Positions 1 to 13,300 of a DNA stretch of 64,000 nucleotides are shown here, piece after piece. The DNA lies in the NCBI RefSeq assembly GCF_050003625.1, contig NC_134397.1, positions 73,945,551 to 74,009,550 of the forward strand, read 5' to 3'. The DNA comes from Haematobia irritans. Its lineage: Eukaryota; Arthropoda; Insecta; Diptera; Muscidae. The notes beneath the pieces were generated by a model. It had not been told where the DNA came from. It saw only the letters and a list, made by a program, of their open reading frames with translations, and did no database searches. The translations under genes were made by a program, and so were the position numbers. The number at the start of each line of letters is the position of its first letter. Position 1 is the first letter of the stretch.

Positions 1-3000
1 CACGAATTATCGTCCTTTTCGCTCTAGGACGCTTAGTTTAGGAGATATGGCCAAAAGAAGTTCTTCATATAAAAATTTCAATTTTTTGAGGATTTGGGTG
101 GATTTTTCGATTTTTTGAGGGTGGTCACGAATTAAAGCCCTTTTCGCTCTAGGACGCTTAGTTTAGGAGATATGGCCAAACGAAGTTTTTCATATAAAAA
201 TTTCAATTTTTTAGGATTTGGGTGGATTTTTCGATTTTTTGAGGGTGGTCACGAATTAAAGCCCTTTTCGCTCTAGGACGCTTAGTTTAGGAGATATGGC
301 CAAAAGAAGTTTTTCATATAAAAATTTAAATTTTTTTAGGATTTGGGTGAATTTTTCGATTTTTTGAGGGTGGTCACGAATTATCGTCCTTTTCGCTCTA
401 GGACGCTTAGTTTAGGAGATATGGCCAAACGAAGTTTTTCTTATAAAAATTTAATTTTTTTAGGATTTGGGTGGATTTTTCGATTTTTTGGGGGTGGTCA
501 CGAATTAAAGCCCTTTTCGCTCTAGGACGCTTAGTTTAGGAGATATGGCCAAACGAAGTTTTTCATATAAAAATTTCAATTTTTTTAGGATTGGGTGGAT
601 TTTTTGATTTTTTGGGGGTGGTCACGAATTAAAGCCCTTTTCGCTCTAGGACGCTTAGTTTAGGAGATATGGCCAAAGAAGTTTTTCATATAAACATTTA
701 AATTTTTTTAGGATTTGAGTGGATTTTTCGATTTTTTGAGGGTGGTCACGAATTAAAGCCCTTTTCGCTCTAGGACGCTTAGTTTAGGAGATATGGCCAA
801 ACGAAGTTTTTCATATAAAAATTTCAATTTTTTAGGATTTGGGTGGATTTTTCGATTTTTTGAGGGTGGTCACGAATTAAAGCCCTTTTCGCTCTAGGAC
901 GCTTAGTTTAGGAGATATGGCCAAAAGAAGTTTTTCAAATAAAAATTTAAATTTTTTTAGGATTTGGGTGAATTTTTCGATTTTTTGAGGGTGGTCACGA
1001 ATTATCGTCCTTTTCGCTCTAGGACGCTTAGTTTAGGAGATATGGCCAAACGAAGTTTTTCTTATAAAAATTTAATTTTTTTAGGATTTGGGTGGATTTT
1101 TCGATTTTTTGGGGGTGGTCACGAATTAAAGCCCTTTTCGCTCTAGGACGCTTAGTTTAGGAGATATGGCCAAACGAAGTTTTTCATATAAAAATTTCAA
1201 TTTTTTTAGGATTGGGTGGATTTTTTGATTTTTTGGGGGTGGTCACGAATTATCGTCCTTTTCGCTCTAGGACGCTTAGTTTAGGTGATATGGCCAAAAG
1301 AAGTTTTTCATATAAAAATTTCAATTTTTTGAGGATTTGGGTGGATTTTTCGATTTTTTGAGGGTGGTCACGAATTAAAGCCCTTTTCGCTCTAGGACGC
1401 TTAGTTTAGGAGATATGGCCAAAAGAAGTTTTTCATATAAAAATTTCAATTTTTTTAGGATTTGGGTGGATTTTTCGATTTTTTGAGGGTGGTCACGAAT
1501 TATCGTCCTTTTCGCTCTAGGACGCTTAGTTTAGGAGATATGGCCAAAAGAAGTTTTTCATATAAAAATTTCAATTTTTTTAGGATTTGGGTGGATTTTT
1601 CGATTTTTTGAGGGTGGTCACGAATTATCGTCCTTTTCGCTCTAGGACGCTTAGTTTAGGAGATATGGCCAAAAGAAGTTTTTCATATAAAAATTTCAAT
1701 TTTTTTAGGATTTGGGTGGGTTTTTCGATTTTTTGAGGGTGGTCACGAATTATCGTCCTTTTCGCTCTAGGACGCTTAGTTCATATAAAAATTTCAATTT
1801 TTTTAGGATTTGGGTGGATTTTTCGATTTTTTGGGGGTGGTCACGAATTATCGCCCTTTTCGCTCTAGGACGCTTAGTTTAGGAGATATGGCCAAAAGAA
1901 GTTTTTCATATAAAAATTTCAATTTTTTTAGGATTTGGGTGGATTTTTCGATTTTTTGAGGGTGGTCACGAATTAAAGCCCTTTTCGCTCTAGGACGCTT
2001 AGTTTAGGAGATATGGCCAAAAGAAGTTTTTCATATAAAAATTTCAATTTTTTTAGGATTTGGGTGAATTTTTCGATTTTTTGAGGGTTGTCACGAATTA
2101 TCGTCCTTTTCGCTCTAGGACGCTTAGTTTAGGAGATATGGCCAAAAGAAGTTTTTCATATAAAAATTTCAATTTTTTTAGGATTTGGGTGGATTTTTCG
2201 ATTTTTTGAGGGTGGTCACGAATTAAAGCCCTTTTCGCTCTAGGACGCTTAGTTTAGGAGATATGGCCAAAAGAAGTTTTTCATATAAAAATTTCAATTT
2301 TTTTAGGATTTGAGTGGATTTTTCGATTTTTTGGGGGTGGTCACGAATTATCGCCCTTTTCGCTCTAGGACGCTTAGTTTAGGAGATATGGCCAAAAGAA
2401 GTTTTTCATATAAAAATTTCAATTTTTTTAGGATTTGGGTGGATTTTTCGATTTTTTGAGGGTGGTCACGAATTATCGTCCTTTTCGCTCTAGGACGCTT
2501 AGTTTAGGAGATATGGCCAAAAGAAGTTTTTCATATAAAAATTTCAATTTTTTTAGGATTTGGGTGGATTTTTCGATTTTTTGGGGGTGGTCACGAATTA
2601 TCGTCCTTTTCGCTCTAGGACGCTTAGTTTAGGAGATATGGCCAAAAGAAGTTCTTCATATAAAAATTTCAATTTTTTGAGGATTTGGGTGGATTTTTCG
2701 ATTTTTTGAGGGTGGTCACGAATTAAAGCCCTTTTCGCTCTAGGACGCTTAGTTTAGGAGATATGGCCAAACGAAGTTTTTCATATAAAAATTTCAATTT
2801 TTTAGGATTTGGGTGGATTTTTCGATTTTTTGAGGGTGGTCACGAATTAAAGCCCTTTTCGCTCTAGGACGCTTAGTTTAGGAGATATGGCCAAAAGAAG
2901 TTTTTCATATAAAAATTTAAATTTTTTTAGGATTTGGGTGAATTTTTCGATTTTTTGAGGGTGGTCACGAATTATCGTCCTTTTCGCTCTAGGACGCTTA

Positions 3001-3953
3001 GTTTAGGAGATATGGCCAAACGAAGTTTTTCTTATAAAAATTTAATTTTTTTAGGATTTGGGTGGATTTTTCGATTTTTTGGGGGTGGTCACGAATTAAA
3101 GCCCTTTTCGCTCTAGGACGCTTAGTTTAGGAGATATGGCCAAACGAAGTTTTTCATATAAAAATTTCAATTTTTTTAGGATTGGGTGGATTTTTTGATT
3201 TTTTGGGGGTGGTCACGAATTAAAGCCCTTTTCGCTCTAGGACGCTTAGTTTAGGAGATATGGCCAAAGAAGTTTTTCATATAAACATTTAAATTTTTTT
3301 AGGATTTGAGTGGATTTTTCGATTTTTTGAGGGTGGTCACGAATTAAAGCCCTTTTCGCTCTAGGACGCTTAGTTTAGGAGATATGGCCAAACGAAGTTT
3401 TTCATATAAAAATTTCAATTTTTTAGGATTTGGGTGGATTTTTCGATTTGTTGAGGGTGGTCACGAATCAAAGCCCTTTTCGCTCTAGGACGCTTAGTTT
3501 AGGAGATATGGCCAAAAGAAGTTTTTCATATAAAAATTTAAATTTTTTTAGGATTTGGGTGAATTTTTCGATTTTTTGAGGGTGGTCACGAATTATCGTC
3601 CTTTTCGCTCTAGGACGCTTAGTTTAGGAGATATGGCCAAACGAAGTTTTTCTTATAAAAATTTAATTTTTTTAGGATTTGGGTGGATTTTTCGATTTTT
3701 TGGGGGTGGTCACGAATTAAAGCCCTTTTCGCTCTAGGACGCTTAGTTTAGGAGATATGGCCAAACGAAGTTTTTCATATAAAAATTTCAATTTTTTTAG
3801 GATTGGGTGGATTTTTTGATTTTTTGGGGGTGGTCACGAATTAAAGCCCTTTTCGCTCTAGGACGCTTAGTTTAGGAGATATGGCCAAAGAAGTTTTTCA
3901 TATAAACATTTAAATTTTTTTAGGATTTGAGTGGATTTTTCGATTTTTTGAGG
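1..3953 (+). repeat. Satellite zone 1: 621-bp (five-monomer) higher-order units
   Basis: Units of about 621 bp (five monomers less 4 bp) repeat at 121-741 and 742-about 1241, and again at 2712-3332 and 3333-3953. Shared quirks are monomers with CCAAACGAAG in place of CCAAAAGAAG, a CTTATAAAAATTTAA variant, a GGATTGGGTGG monomer lacking a T, and ATAAACATTT. The block 1-about 1240 recurs at 2592-about 3830, an offset of 2591 bp, with few differences. Examples are CAAATAAAAATTT near 938 against CATATAAAAATTT, and CGATTTGTTGAGG near 3445. Ordinary monomers fill 1242-2591, including one short monomer near 1780. Confidence 0.85.
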
Positions 3954-6900
3954 GTGTTCACGAATTATCGTCCTTTTCGCTCTAGGACGCTTAGTTTAGG
4001 AGATATGGCCAAAAGAAGCTTTTCATATAAAAATTTCAATTTTTTTTAGGATTTGGGTGGATTTTTCGATTTTTTGAGGGTGGTTACGAATTATCGTCCT
4101 TTTCGCTCTAGGACGCTTAGTTTAGGAGATATGACCAAAAGAAGCTTTTCATATAAAAATTTCAATTTTTTTTAGGATTTGGGTGGATTTTTCGATTTTT
4201 TGAGGGTGGTTACGAATTATCGTCCTTTTCGCTCTAGGACGCTTAGTTTAGGAGATATGACCAAAAGAAGTTTTTCATAGAAAAATTTCAATTTTTTTAG
4301 GATTTGGGTGGATTTTTTGATTTTTTGAGGGTGGTCACGAATTAAAGCCCTTTTCGCTCTAGGACGCTTAGTTTAGGAGATATGGCCAAAAGAAGTTTTT
4401 CATATAAAAATTTCAATTTTTTTAGGATTTGGGTGGATTTTTCGATTTTTTGGGGGTGGTCACGAATTATCGTCCTTTTCGCTCTAGGACGCATAGTTTA
4501 AAAAAAATTTCAATTTTTTTAGGATTTGGGTGGATTTTTCGATTTTTTGGGGGTGGTCACGAATTAAAGCCCTTTTCGCTCTAGGACGCTTAGTTTAGGA
4601 GATATGACCAAAAGAAGTTTTTCATATAAAAATTTAAATTTTTTTAGGATTTGGGTGGATTTTGCGATTTTTTGAGGGTGGCCACGAATTAACGTCCTTT
4701 TCGCTCTAGGACGCTTAGTTTAGGAGATATGGCCAAAAGAAGTTTTTCATATAAACATTTCAATTTTTTAGGATTTTGGTGGATTTTTCGGGAGTGGCCA
4801 CGAATTATCGTTCTTTTCGCTCTAGGACGCTTAGTTTAGGAGATATGACCAAAAGAAGTTTTTCATATAAAAATTTCAATTTTTTAAGGATTTGGGTGGA
4901 TTTTTCGATTTTTTGAGGGTGGTCACGAATTATCATCCTTTTCGCTCTAGGACGCTTAGTTTAGGAGATATGGCCAAAAGAAGTTTTTCATTTAAAAATT
5001 TCAATTTTTTTAGGATTTGGGTGGATTTTTCGATTTTTTGAGAGTGGTCACGAATTATCGTCCTTTTCGCTCTAGGACGCTTAGTTTAGGAGATATGACC
5101 AAAAGAAGTTTTTCATATAAAAATTTCATTTTTTTTAGGATTTGGGTGGATTTTTCGATTTTTCGGGGGTGGTCACGAATTATCGTCCTTTTCGCTCTAG
5201 GACGCATAGTTTAAAAAAAATTTCAATTTTTTTAGGATTTGGGTGGATTTTTCGATTTTTTGAGGGTGGTCACGAATGATCGTCCTTTTCGCTCTAGGAC
5301 GCTTAGTTTAGGAGATATGGCCAAAAGAAGTTTTTCATATAAAAATTTCAATTTTTTTAGGATTTGGGTGGATTTTTCGATTTTTTGAGGGTGGTCACGA
5401 ATTATCGTCCTTTTCGCTCTAGGACGCTTAGTTTAGGAGATATGGCCAAAAGGAGTTTTTCATATAAAAATTTCAATTTTTTTAGGATTTGGGTGGATTT
5501 TTCGATTTTCTGAGGGTGGTTACGAATTATCGTCCTTTTCGCTCTAGGACGCTTAGTTTAGGAGATATGGCCAAAAGAAGTTTTTCATATAAAAATTTCA
5601 ACTTTTTTAGGGTTTGGGTGGATTTTTCGATTTTTTGAGGGTGGTCACGAATTAAAGTCCTTTTCGCTCTAGGACGCTTAGTTTAGGAGATATGGCCAAA
5701 AGAAGTTTTTCATATAAAAATTTCAATTTTGTTAGGATTTGGTTGGATTTTTCGATTTTTTGAGGGTGGTCACGAATTATCGTCCTTTTCGCTCTAGGAC
5801 GCTTAGTTTAGGAGATATGGCCAAAAGAAGTTTTTCATATAAAAATTTCAATTTTTTAGGATTTGGGTGGATTTTTCGATTTTTTGAGGGTGGTCACGAA
5901 TTAAAGCCCTTTTCGCTCTAGGACGCTTAGTTTAGGAGATATGGCCAAAAGAAGTTTTTCATATAAAAATTTCAATTCTTTTAGGATTTGGGTGGATTTT
6001 TCGATTTTTTGAGGGTGGTCACGAATTAAAGACCTTTTCGCTCTAGGACGCTTAGTTTAGGAGATATGGCCAAAAGAAGTTTTTCATATAAAAATTTCAA
6101 ATTTTTTAGGATTTGGGTGGATTTTTCGATTTTTTGAGGGTGGTCACGAATGATCGTCCTTTTCGCTCTAGGAGGCTTAGTTTAGGAGATATGGCCAAAA
6201 GAAGTTTTTCATATAAAAATTTGAATTTTTTTAGGATTTGGGTGGATTTTCCGATTTTTTGGGGGTGGTCACGAATTAAAGCCCTTTTCGCTCTAGGACG
6301 CTTAGTTTAGGAGATATGGCCAAAAGAAGTTTTTCATATAAAAATTTAAATTTTTTAGGATTTGGGTGGATTTTTCGATTTTTTGAGGGTGGTCACGAAT
6401 GATCGTCCTTTTCGCTCTAGGAGGCTTAGTTTAGGAGATATGGCCAAAAGAAGTTTTTCATATAAAAATTTAAATTTTTTAGGATTTGGGTGGATTTTTC
6501 GATTTTTCGGGCGTGGTCACGAATTATCGTCCTTTTCGCTCTAGGACGCTTAGTTTAGGAGATATGGCCAAAAGAATTTTTTCATATAAAAATTTCAATT
6601 TTTTTAGGATTTGGGTGGATTTTTCGATTTTTTGGGGGTGGTCACGAATTAAAACCCTTTTCGCTCTAGGACGCTTAGTTTAGGAGATATGACCAAAAGA
6701 AGTTTTTCATATAAAAATTTCAATTTTTTTAGGATTTGGGTGGATTTTTCGATTTTTTGGGGGTAGTCACGAATTAAAGCCCTTTTCGCTCTAGGACGCT
6801 TAGTTTAGGAGATATGGCCAAAAGAAGTTTTTCGTATAAAAATTTAAATTTTTTTAGGATTTGGGTGGATTTTTCGATTTTTTGGGGTGGTCACGAATTA

Positions 6901-9900
6901 TCGTCCTTTTCGCTCTAGGACGCTTAGTTTAGGAGATATGGCCAAAAGAAGTTTTTCATGTAAAAATTTCAATTTTTTTAGGATTTGGGTGAATTTTTCG
7001 ATTTTTTGAGGGTGGTCACGAATTATCGTCCTTTTCGCTCTAGGACGCTTAGTTTAGGAGATATGGCCAAAAGAAGTATTTCATATAAAAATTTCAATTT
7101 TTTTAAGATTTGGGTGGATTTTTCGATTTTTTGAGGGTGGTCACGAATTATCGTCCTTTTCGCTCTAGGACGCTTAGTTTAGGAGATATGGCCAAAAGAA
7201 GTTTTTCATATAAAAATTTCAATTTTTTAGGATTTGGGTGGATTTTTAGATTTTTCGGGGGTGGTCACGAACTATCGTCCATTTCGCTCTAGGACGCTTA
7301 GTTTAGGAGATATGGCCAAAAGAAGTATTTCATATAAAAATTTCAATTTTTTTAAGATTTGGGTGGATTTTTCGATTTTTTGAGGGTTGTCACGAATTAT
7401 CGTCCTTTTCGCTCTAGGACGCTTAGTTTAGGAGATATGGCCAAAAGAAGTTTTTCATATAAAAATTTCAATTTTTCGATTTTTTGAGGGTGGTCACGAA
7501 TTATGGTCCTTTTCGCTCTAGGACGCTTAGTTTAGGAGAGAGATATGGCCAAAAGAAGTTTTTCATATAAAAATTTAAATTTTTTTAGGATTTGGGTGGA
7601 TTTTTCGATTTTTCGGGGGTGGTCACGAATTATCGTCCTTTTCGCTCTAGGACGCTTAGTTTAGGAGATATGACCAAAAGAAGTTTTTCATATAAAAATT
7701 TAAATTTTTTTAGGATTTGGGTGGATTTTTCGATTTTTTGGGGGTAGTCACGAATTAAAGCCCTTTTCGCTCTAGGACGCTTAGTTTAGGAGATATGGCC
7801 AAAAGAAGTTTTTCGTATAAAAATTTAAATTTTTTTAGGATTTGGGTGGATTTTTCGATTTTTTGGGGTGGTCACGAATTATCGTCCTTTTCGCTCTAGG
7901 ACGCTTAGTTTAGGAGATATGGCCAAAAGAAGTTTTTCATGTAAAAATTTCAATTTTTTTAGGATTTGGGTGAATTTTTCGATTTTTTGAGGGTGGTCAC
8001 GAATTATCGTCCTTTTCGCTCTAGGACGCTTAGTTTAGGAGATATGGCCAAAAGAAGTTTTTCATATAAAAATTTCAATTTTTTAGGATTTGGGTGGATT
8101 TTTAGATTTTTCGGGGGTGGTCACGAACTATCGTCCATTTCGCTCTAGGACGCTTAGTTTAGGAGATATGGCCAAAAGAAGTATTTCATATAAAAATTTC
8201 AATTTTTTTAAGATTTGGGTGGATTTTTCGATTTTTTGAGGGTGGTCACGAATTATCGTCCTTTTCGCTCTAGGACGCTTAGTTTAGGAGATATGGCCAA
8301 AAGAAGTTTTTCATATAAAAATTTCAATTTTTCGATTTTTTGAGGGTGGTCACGAATTATGGTCCTTTTCGCTCTAGGACGCTTAGTTTAGGAGAGAGAT
8401 ATGGCCAAAAGAAGTTTTTCATATAAAAATTTAAATTTTTTTAGGATTTGGGTGGATTTTTCGATTTTTCGGGGGTGGTCACGAATTATCGTCCTTTTCG
8501 CTCTAGGACGCTTAGTTTAGGAGATATGGCCAAAAGAAGTTTTTCATATAAAAATTTCAATTTATTTAGGATTTGGGTGGATTTTTCGATTTTTTGGGGG
8601 TGGTCACGAATTAAAGCCCTTTTCGCTCTAGGACGCTTAGTTTAGGAGATATGGCCAAAAGAAGTTTTTCATATAAAAATTTAAATTTTTTTTTAGGATT
8701 TGGGTGGATTTTTCGATTTTTTGAGGGTGGTCACGAATTATCGTCCTTTTCGCTCTAGGACGCTTAGTTTAGGAGATATGACCAAAAGAAGTTTTTCATA
8801 TAAAAATTTCAATTTTTTTAGGATTTGGGTGGATTTTTCGATTTTTTGAGGGTGGTCACGAATTAAAGCCCTTTTCGCTCTAGGACGCTTAGTTTAGGAG
8901 ATATGGCCAAAAGAAGTTTTTCATATAAAAATTTCAATTTTTTAGGATTTGGGTGGATTTTTCGATTTTTTGGGGGTGGTCACGAATTATCGTCCTTTTC
9001 GCTCTAGGACGCTTAGTTTAGGAGATATGGCCAAAAGAAGTTTTTCATATAAAAATTTCAATTTTTTAGGATTTGGGTGGATTTTTAGATTTTTCGGGGG
9101 TGGTCACGAACTATCGTCCTTTTCGCTCTAGGACGCTTAGTTTAGGAGATATGGCCAAAAGAAGTTTTTCATATAAAAATTTCAATTTTTTTAAGATTTG
9201 GGTGGATTTTTCGATTTTTTGAGGGTGGTCACGAATTATCGTCCTTTTCGCTCTAGGACGCTTAGTTTAGGAGATATGGCCAAAAGAAGTTTTTCATATA
9301 AAAATTTAAATTTTTTTAGGATTTGGGTGGATTTTTCGATTTTTTGAGGGTGGTCACGAATTAAAGCCCTTTTCGCTCTAGGACGCTTAGTTTAAGAGAT
9401 ATGGCCAAAAGAAGTTTTTCATATAAAAATTTAAATTTTTTTAGGATTTGGGTGGATTTTTCGATTTTTCGGGGGTGGTCACGAATTATCGTCCTTTTCG
9501 GTCTAGGACGCTTAGTTTAGGAGATATGGCCAAAAGAAGTTTTTCATATAAAAATTTCAATTTTTTAGGATTTGGGTGGATTTTTCGATTTTTTGGGGGT
9601 GGTCACGAATTAAAGCCCTTTTCGCTCTAGGACGCTTAGTTTAGGAGATATGGCCAAAAGAAGTTTTTCATATAAAAATTTAAATTTTTTAGGATTTGGC
9701 TGGATTTTGCGATTTTTTGGGGGTGGTCACGAATTATCGTCCTTTTCGCTCTAGGACGCTTAGTTTAGGAGATATGGCCAAAAGAAGTTTTTCATATAAA
9801 AATTTCAATTTTTTTAGGATTTGGGTGGATTTTTCGATTTTTTGAGGGTGGTCACGAATTAAAGCCCTTTTCGCTCTAGGACGCTTAGTTTAGGAGATAT

Positions 9901-10300
9901 GCCAAAAGAAGTTTTTCATATAAAAATTTCAATTTTTTAGGATTTGGGTGGATTTTTCGATTTTTTGAGGGTGGTCACGAATTATCGTCCTTTTCGCTCT
10001 AGGACGCTTAGTTTAGGAGATATGGCCAAAAGAAGTTTTTCATATAAAAATTTCAATTTTTTTAGGATTTGGGTGGATTTTTCGATTTTTTGAGGGTGGT
10101 CACGAATTAAAGCCCTTTTCGCTCTAGGACGCTTAGTTTAGGAGATATGCCAAAAGAAGTTTTTCATATAAAAATTTCAATTTTTTTAGGATTTGGGTGG
10201 ATTTTTCGATTTTTTGAGGGTGGTCACGAATTATCGTCCTTTTCGCTCTAGGACGCTTAGTTTAGGAGATATGGCCAAAAGAAGTTTTTCATATAAAAAT
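3954..10300 (+). repeat. Satellite zone 2: mixed, more divergent monomers
   Basis: This stretch has the most variable monomers: ATGACCAAAAG in place of ATGGCCAAAAG, GTGGTTACG, GTGGCCACG, TTTAGATTTTTCGGGGG, AGAAGTATTTC and others. It holds several deletion monomers (near 4491, 4786, 5203, 7473 and 8328). It also holds a tandem duplication of about 0.98 kb: the GGGGGTAGTCACG monomer at about 6759 recurs at about 7740, and the TTCGTATAAA monomer at 6831 recurs 981 bp later. The left copy has one monomer more than the right, because later markers such as the GGAGAGAGAT insertion near 7536 and 8391 are only about 855 bp apart. I saw no other sequence class inside it. Confidence 0.8.
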
Positions 10301-13300
10301 TTCAATTTTTTTAAGATTTGGGTGGATTTTTCGATTTTTTGAGGGTGGTCACGAATTATCGTCCTTTTCGCTCTAGGACGCTTAGTTTAGGAGATATGGC
10401 CAAAAGAAGTTTTTCATATAAAAATTTCAATTTTTTTAGGATTTGGGTGGATTTTTCGGGGGTGGTCACGAATTATCGTCCTTTTCGCTCTAGGACGCTT
10501 AGTTTAGGAGATATGGCCAAAAGAAGTTTTTCATATAAAAATTTAAATTTTTTTAGGATTTGGGTGGATTTTTCGATTTTTTGGGGGTGGTCACGAATTA
10601 AAGCCCTTTTCGCTCTAGGACGCTTAGTTTAAGAGATATGGCCAAAAGAAGTTTTTCATATAAAAATTTCAATTTTTTTAGGATTTGGGTGGATTTTTCG
10701 ATTTTTTGAGGGTGGTCACGAATTATGGTCCTTTTCGCTCTAGGACGCTTAGTTTAGGAGAGAGATATGGCCAAAAGAAGTTTTTCATATAAAAATTTAA
10801 ATTTTTTTAGGATTTGGTTGGATTTTTCGATTTTTTGGGGGTGGTCACGAATTAAAGCCCTTTTCGCTCTAGGACGCTTAGTTTAGGAGATATGGCCAAA
10901 AGAAGTTTTTCATATAAAAAATTTCACTTTTTTTAGGATTTGGGTGCATTTTTCGATTTTTTGAGGGTGGTCACGAATTATCGTCCTTTTCGCTCTAGGA
11001 CGCTTAGTTTAGGAGATATGGCCAAAAGAAGTTTTTCATATAAAAATTTCAATTTTTTTAGGATTTGGGTGGCTTTTTCGATTTTTTTGGGGGTGGTCAC
11101 GAATTATCGTCCTTTTCGCTCTAGGACGCTTAGTTTAGGAGATATGGCCAAAAGAAGTTTTTCATATAAAAATTTCAATTTTTTTAGGATTTGGGTGGAT
11201 TTTTCGATTTTTTGAGGGTGGTCACGAATTAAAGCCCTTTTCGCTCTAGGACGCTTAGTTTAGGAGATATGGCCAAAAGAAGTTTTTCATATAAAAATTT
11301 CAATTTTTTTAGGATTTGGGTGGATTTTTCGATTTTTTGGGGGTGGTCACGAATTAAAGCCCTTTTCGCTCTATGACGCTTAGTTTAGGAGATATGGCCA
11401 AAAGAAGTTTTTCATATAAAAATTTCAATTTTTTTAGGATTTGGTTTGATTTTTCGATTTTTTGGGGGTGGTCACGAATTAAAGCCCTTTTCGCTCTAGG
11501 ACGCTTAGTTTAGGAGATATGGCCAAAAGAAGTTTTTCATATAAAAAATTTCACTTTTTTTAGGATTTGGGTGCATTTTTCGATTTTTTGGGGGTGGTAC
11601 GAATTATCGTCCTTTTCGCTCTAGGACGCTTAGTTTAGGAGATATGGCCAAAAGAAGTTTTTCATATAAAAATTTCAATTTTTTAGGATTGGGGTGGCTT
11701 TTTCGATTTTTTTGGGGGTGGTCACGAATTATCGTCCTTTTCGCTCTAGGACGCTTAGTTTAGGAGATATGACCAAAAGAAGTTTTTCATATAAAAATTT
11801 CAATTTTTTTAGGATTTGGGTGAATTTTTCGATTTTTTGGGGATGGTCACGAATTAAAGCCCTTTTCGCTCTAGGACGCTTAGTTTAGGAGATATGGCCA
11901 AAAGAAGTTTTTCATATAAAAAATTTCACTTTTTTTAGGATTTGGGTGCATTTTTCGGTTTTTTGAGGGTGGTCACGAATTACCGTCCTTTTCGCTCTAG
12001 GACGCTTAGTATAGGAGATATGGCCAAAAGAAGTTTTTCAAATAAAAATTTCAATTTTTTTAGGATTTGGTTGGATTTTTCGATTTTTTGGGGATGGTCA
12101 CGAATTAAAGCCCTTTTCGCTCTAGGACGCTTAGTTTAGGAGATATGGCCAAAAGAAGTTTTTCAAATAAAAATTTCAATTTTTTTAGGATTTGGTTGGA
12201 TTTTTCGATTTTTTGGGGATGGTCACGAATTAAAGCCCTTTTCGCTCTAGGACGCTTAGTTTAGGAGATATGGCCAAAAGAAGTTTTTCATATAAAAATT
12301 TCAATTTTTTTTAGGATTTGGGTGGATTTTTCGATTTTTTGAGGGTGACCACGAATTATCGTCCTTTTCGCTCTAGGACGCTTAGTTTAGGAGATATGGC
12401 CAAAAGAAGTTTTTCATATAAAAATTTCAATTTTTTTAGGATTTGGGTGGATTTTTCGATTTTTTGAGGGTGGTCACGAATTATCGTCCTTTTCGCTCTA
12501 GGACGCTTAGTTTAGGAGATATGGCCAAAAGAAGTTTTTCATATAAAAATTTCAATTTTTTTAGGATTTGGGTGGGTTTTTCGATTTTTTGAGGGTGGTC
12601 ACGAATTATCGTCCTTTTCGCTCTAGGACGCTTAGTTTAGGAGATATGGCCAAAAGAAGTTTTTCATATAAAAATTTCAATTTTTTTAGGATTTGGGTGG
12701 ATTTTTCGATTTTTTGGGGGTGGTCACGAATTGTCGCCCTTTTCGCTCTAGGACGCTTAGTTTAGGAGATATGGCCAAAAGAAGTTTTTCATATAAAAAT
12801 TTCAATTTTTTTAGGATTTGAGTGGATTTTTCGATTTTTTGAGGGTGGTCACGAATTATCGTCCTTTTCGCTCTAGGACGCTTAGTTTAGGAGATATGGC
12901 CAAAAGAAGTTTTTCATATAAAAATTTCAATTTTTTTAGGATTTGGGTGGATTTTTCGATTTTTTGGGGGTGGTCACGAATTGTCGCCCTTTTCGCTCTA
13001 GGACGCTTAGTTTAGGAGATATGGCCAAAAGAAGTTTTTCATATAAAAATTTCAATTTTTTTAGGATTTGAGTGGATTTTTCGATTTTTTGAGGGTGGTC
13101 ACGAATTAAAGCCCTTTTCGCTCTAGGACGCTTAGTTTAGGAGATATGGCCAAAAGAAGTTTTTCATATAAAAATTTCAATTTTTTTAGGATTTGGGTGG
13201 ATTTTTCGATTTTTTGAGGGTGGTCACGAATTAAAGCCCTTTTCGCTCTAGGACGCTTAGTTTAGGAGATATGGCCAAAAGAAGTTTTTCATATAAACAT

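Noticed and set aside
67..80. TATA-like CATATAAAAATTT in each monomer as a promoter
   Set aside because: It is part of the AT-rich half of every monomer. There is no start-site context and it is better explained by base composition.
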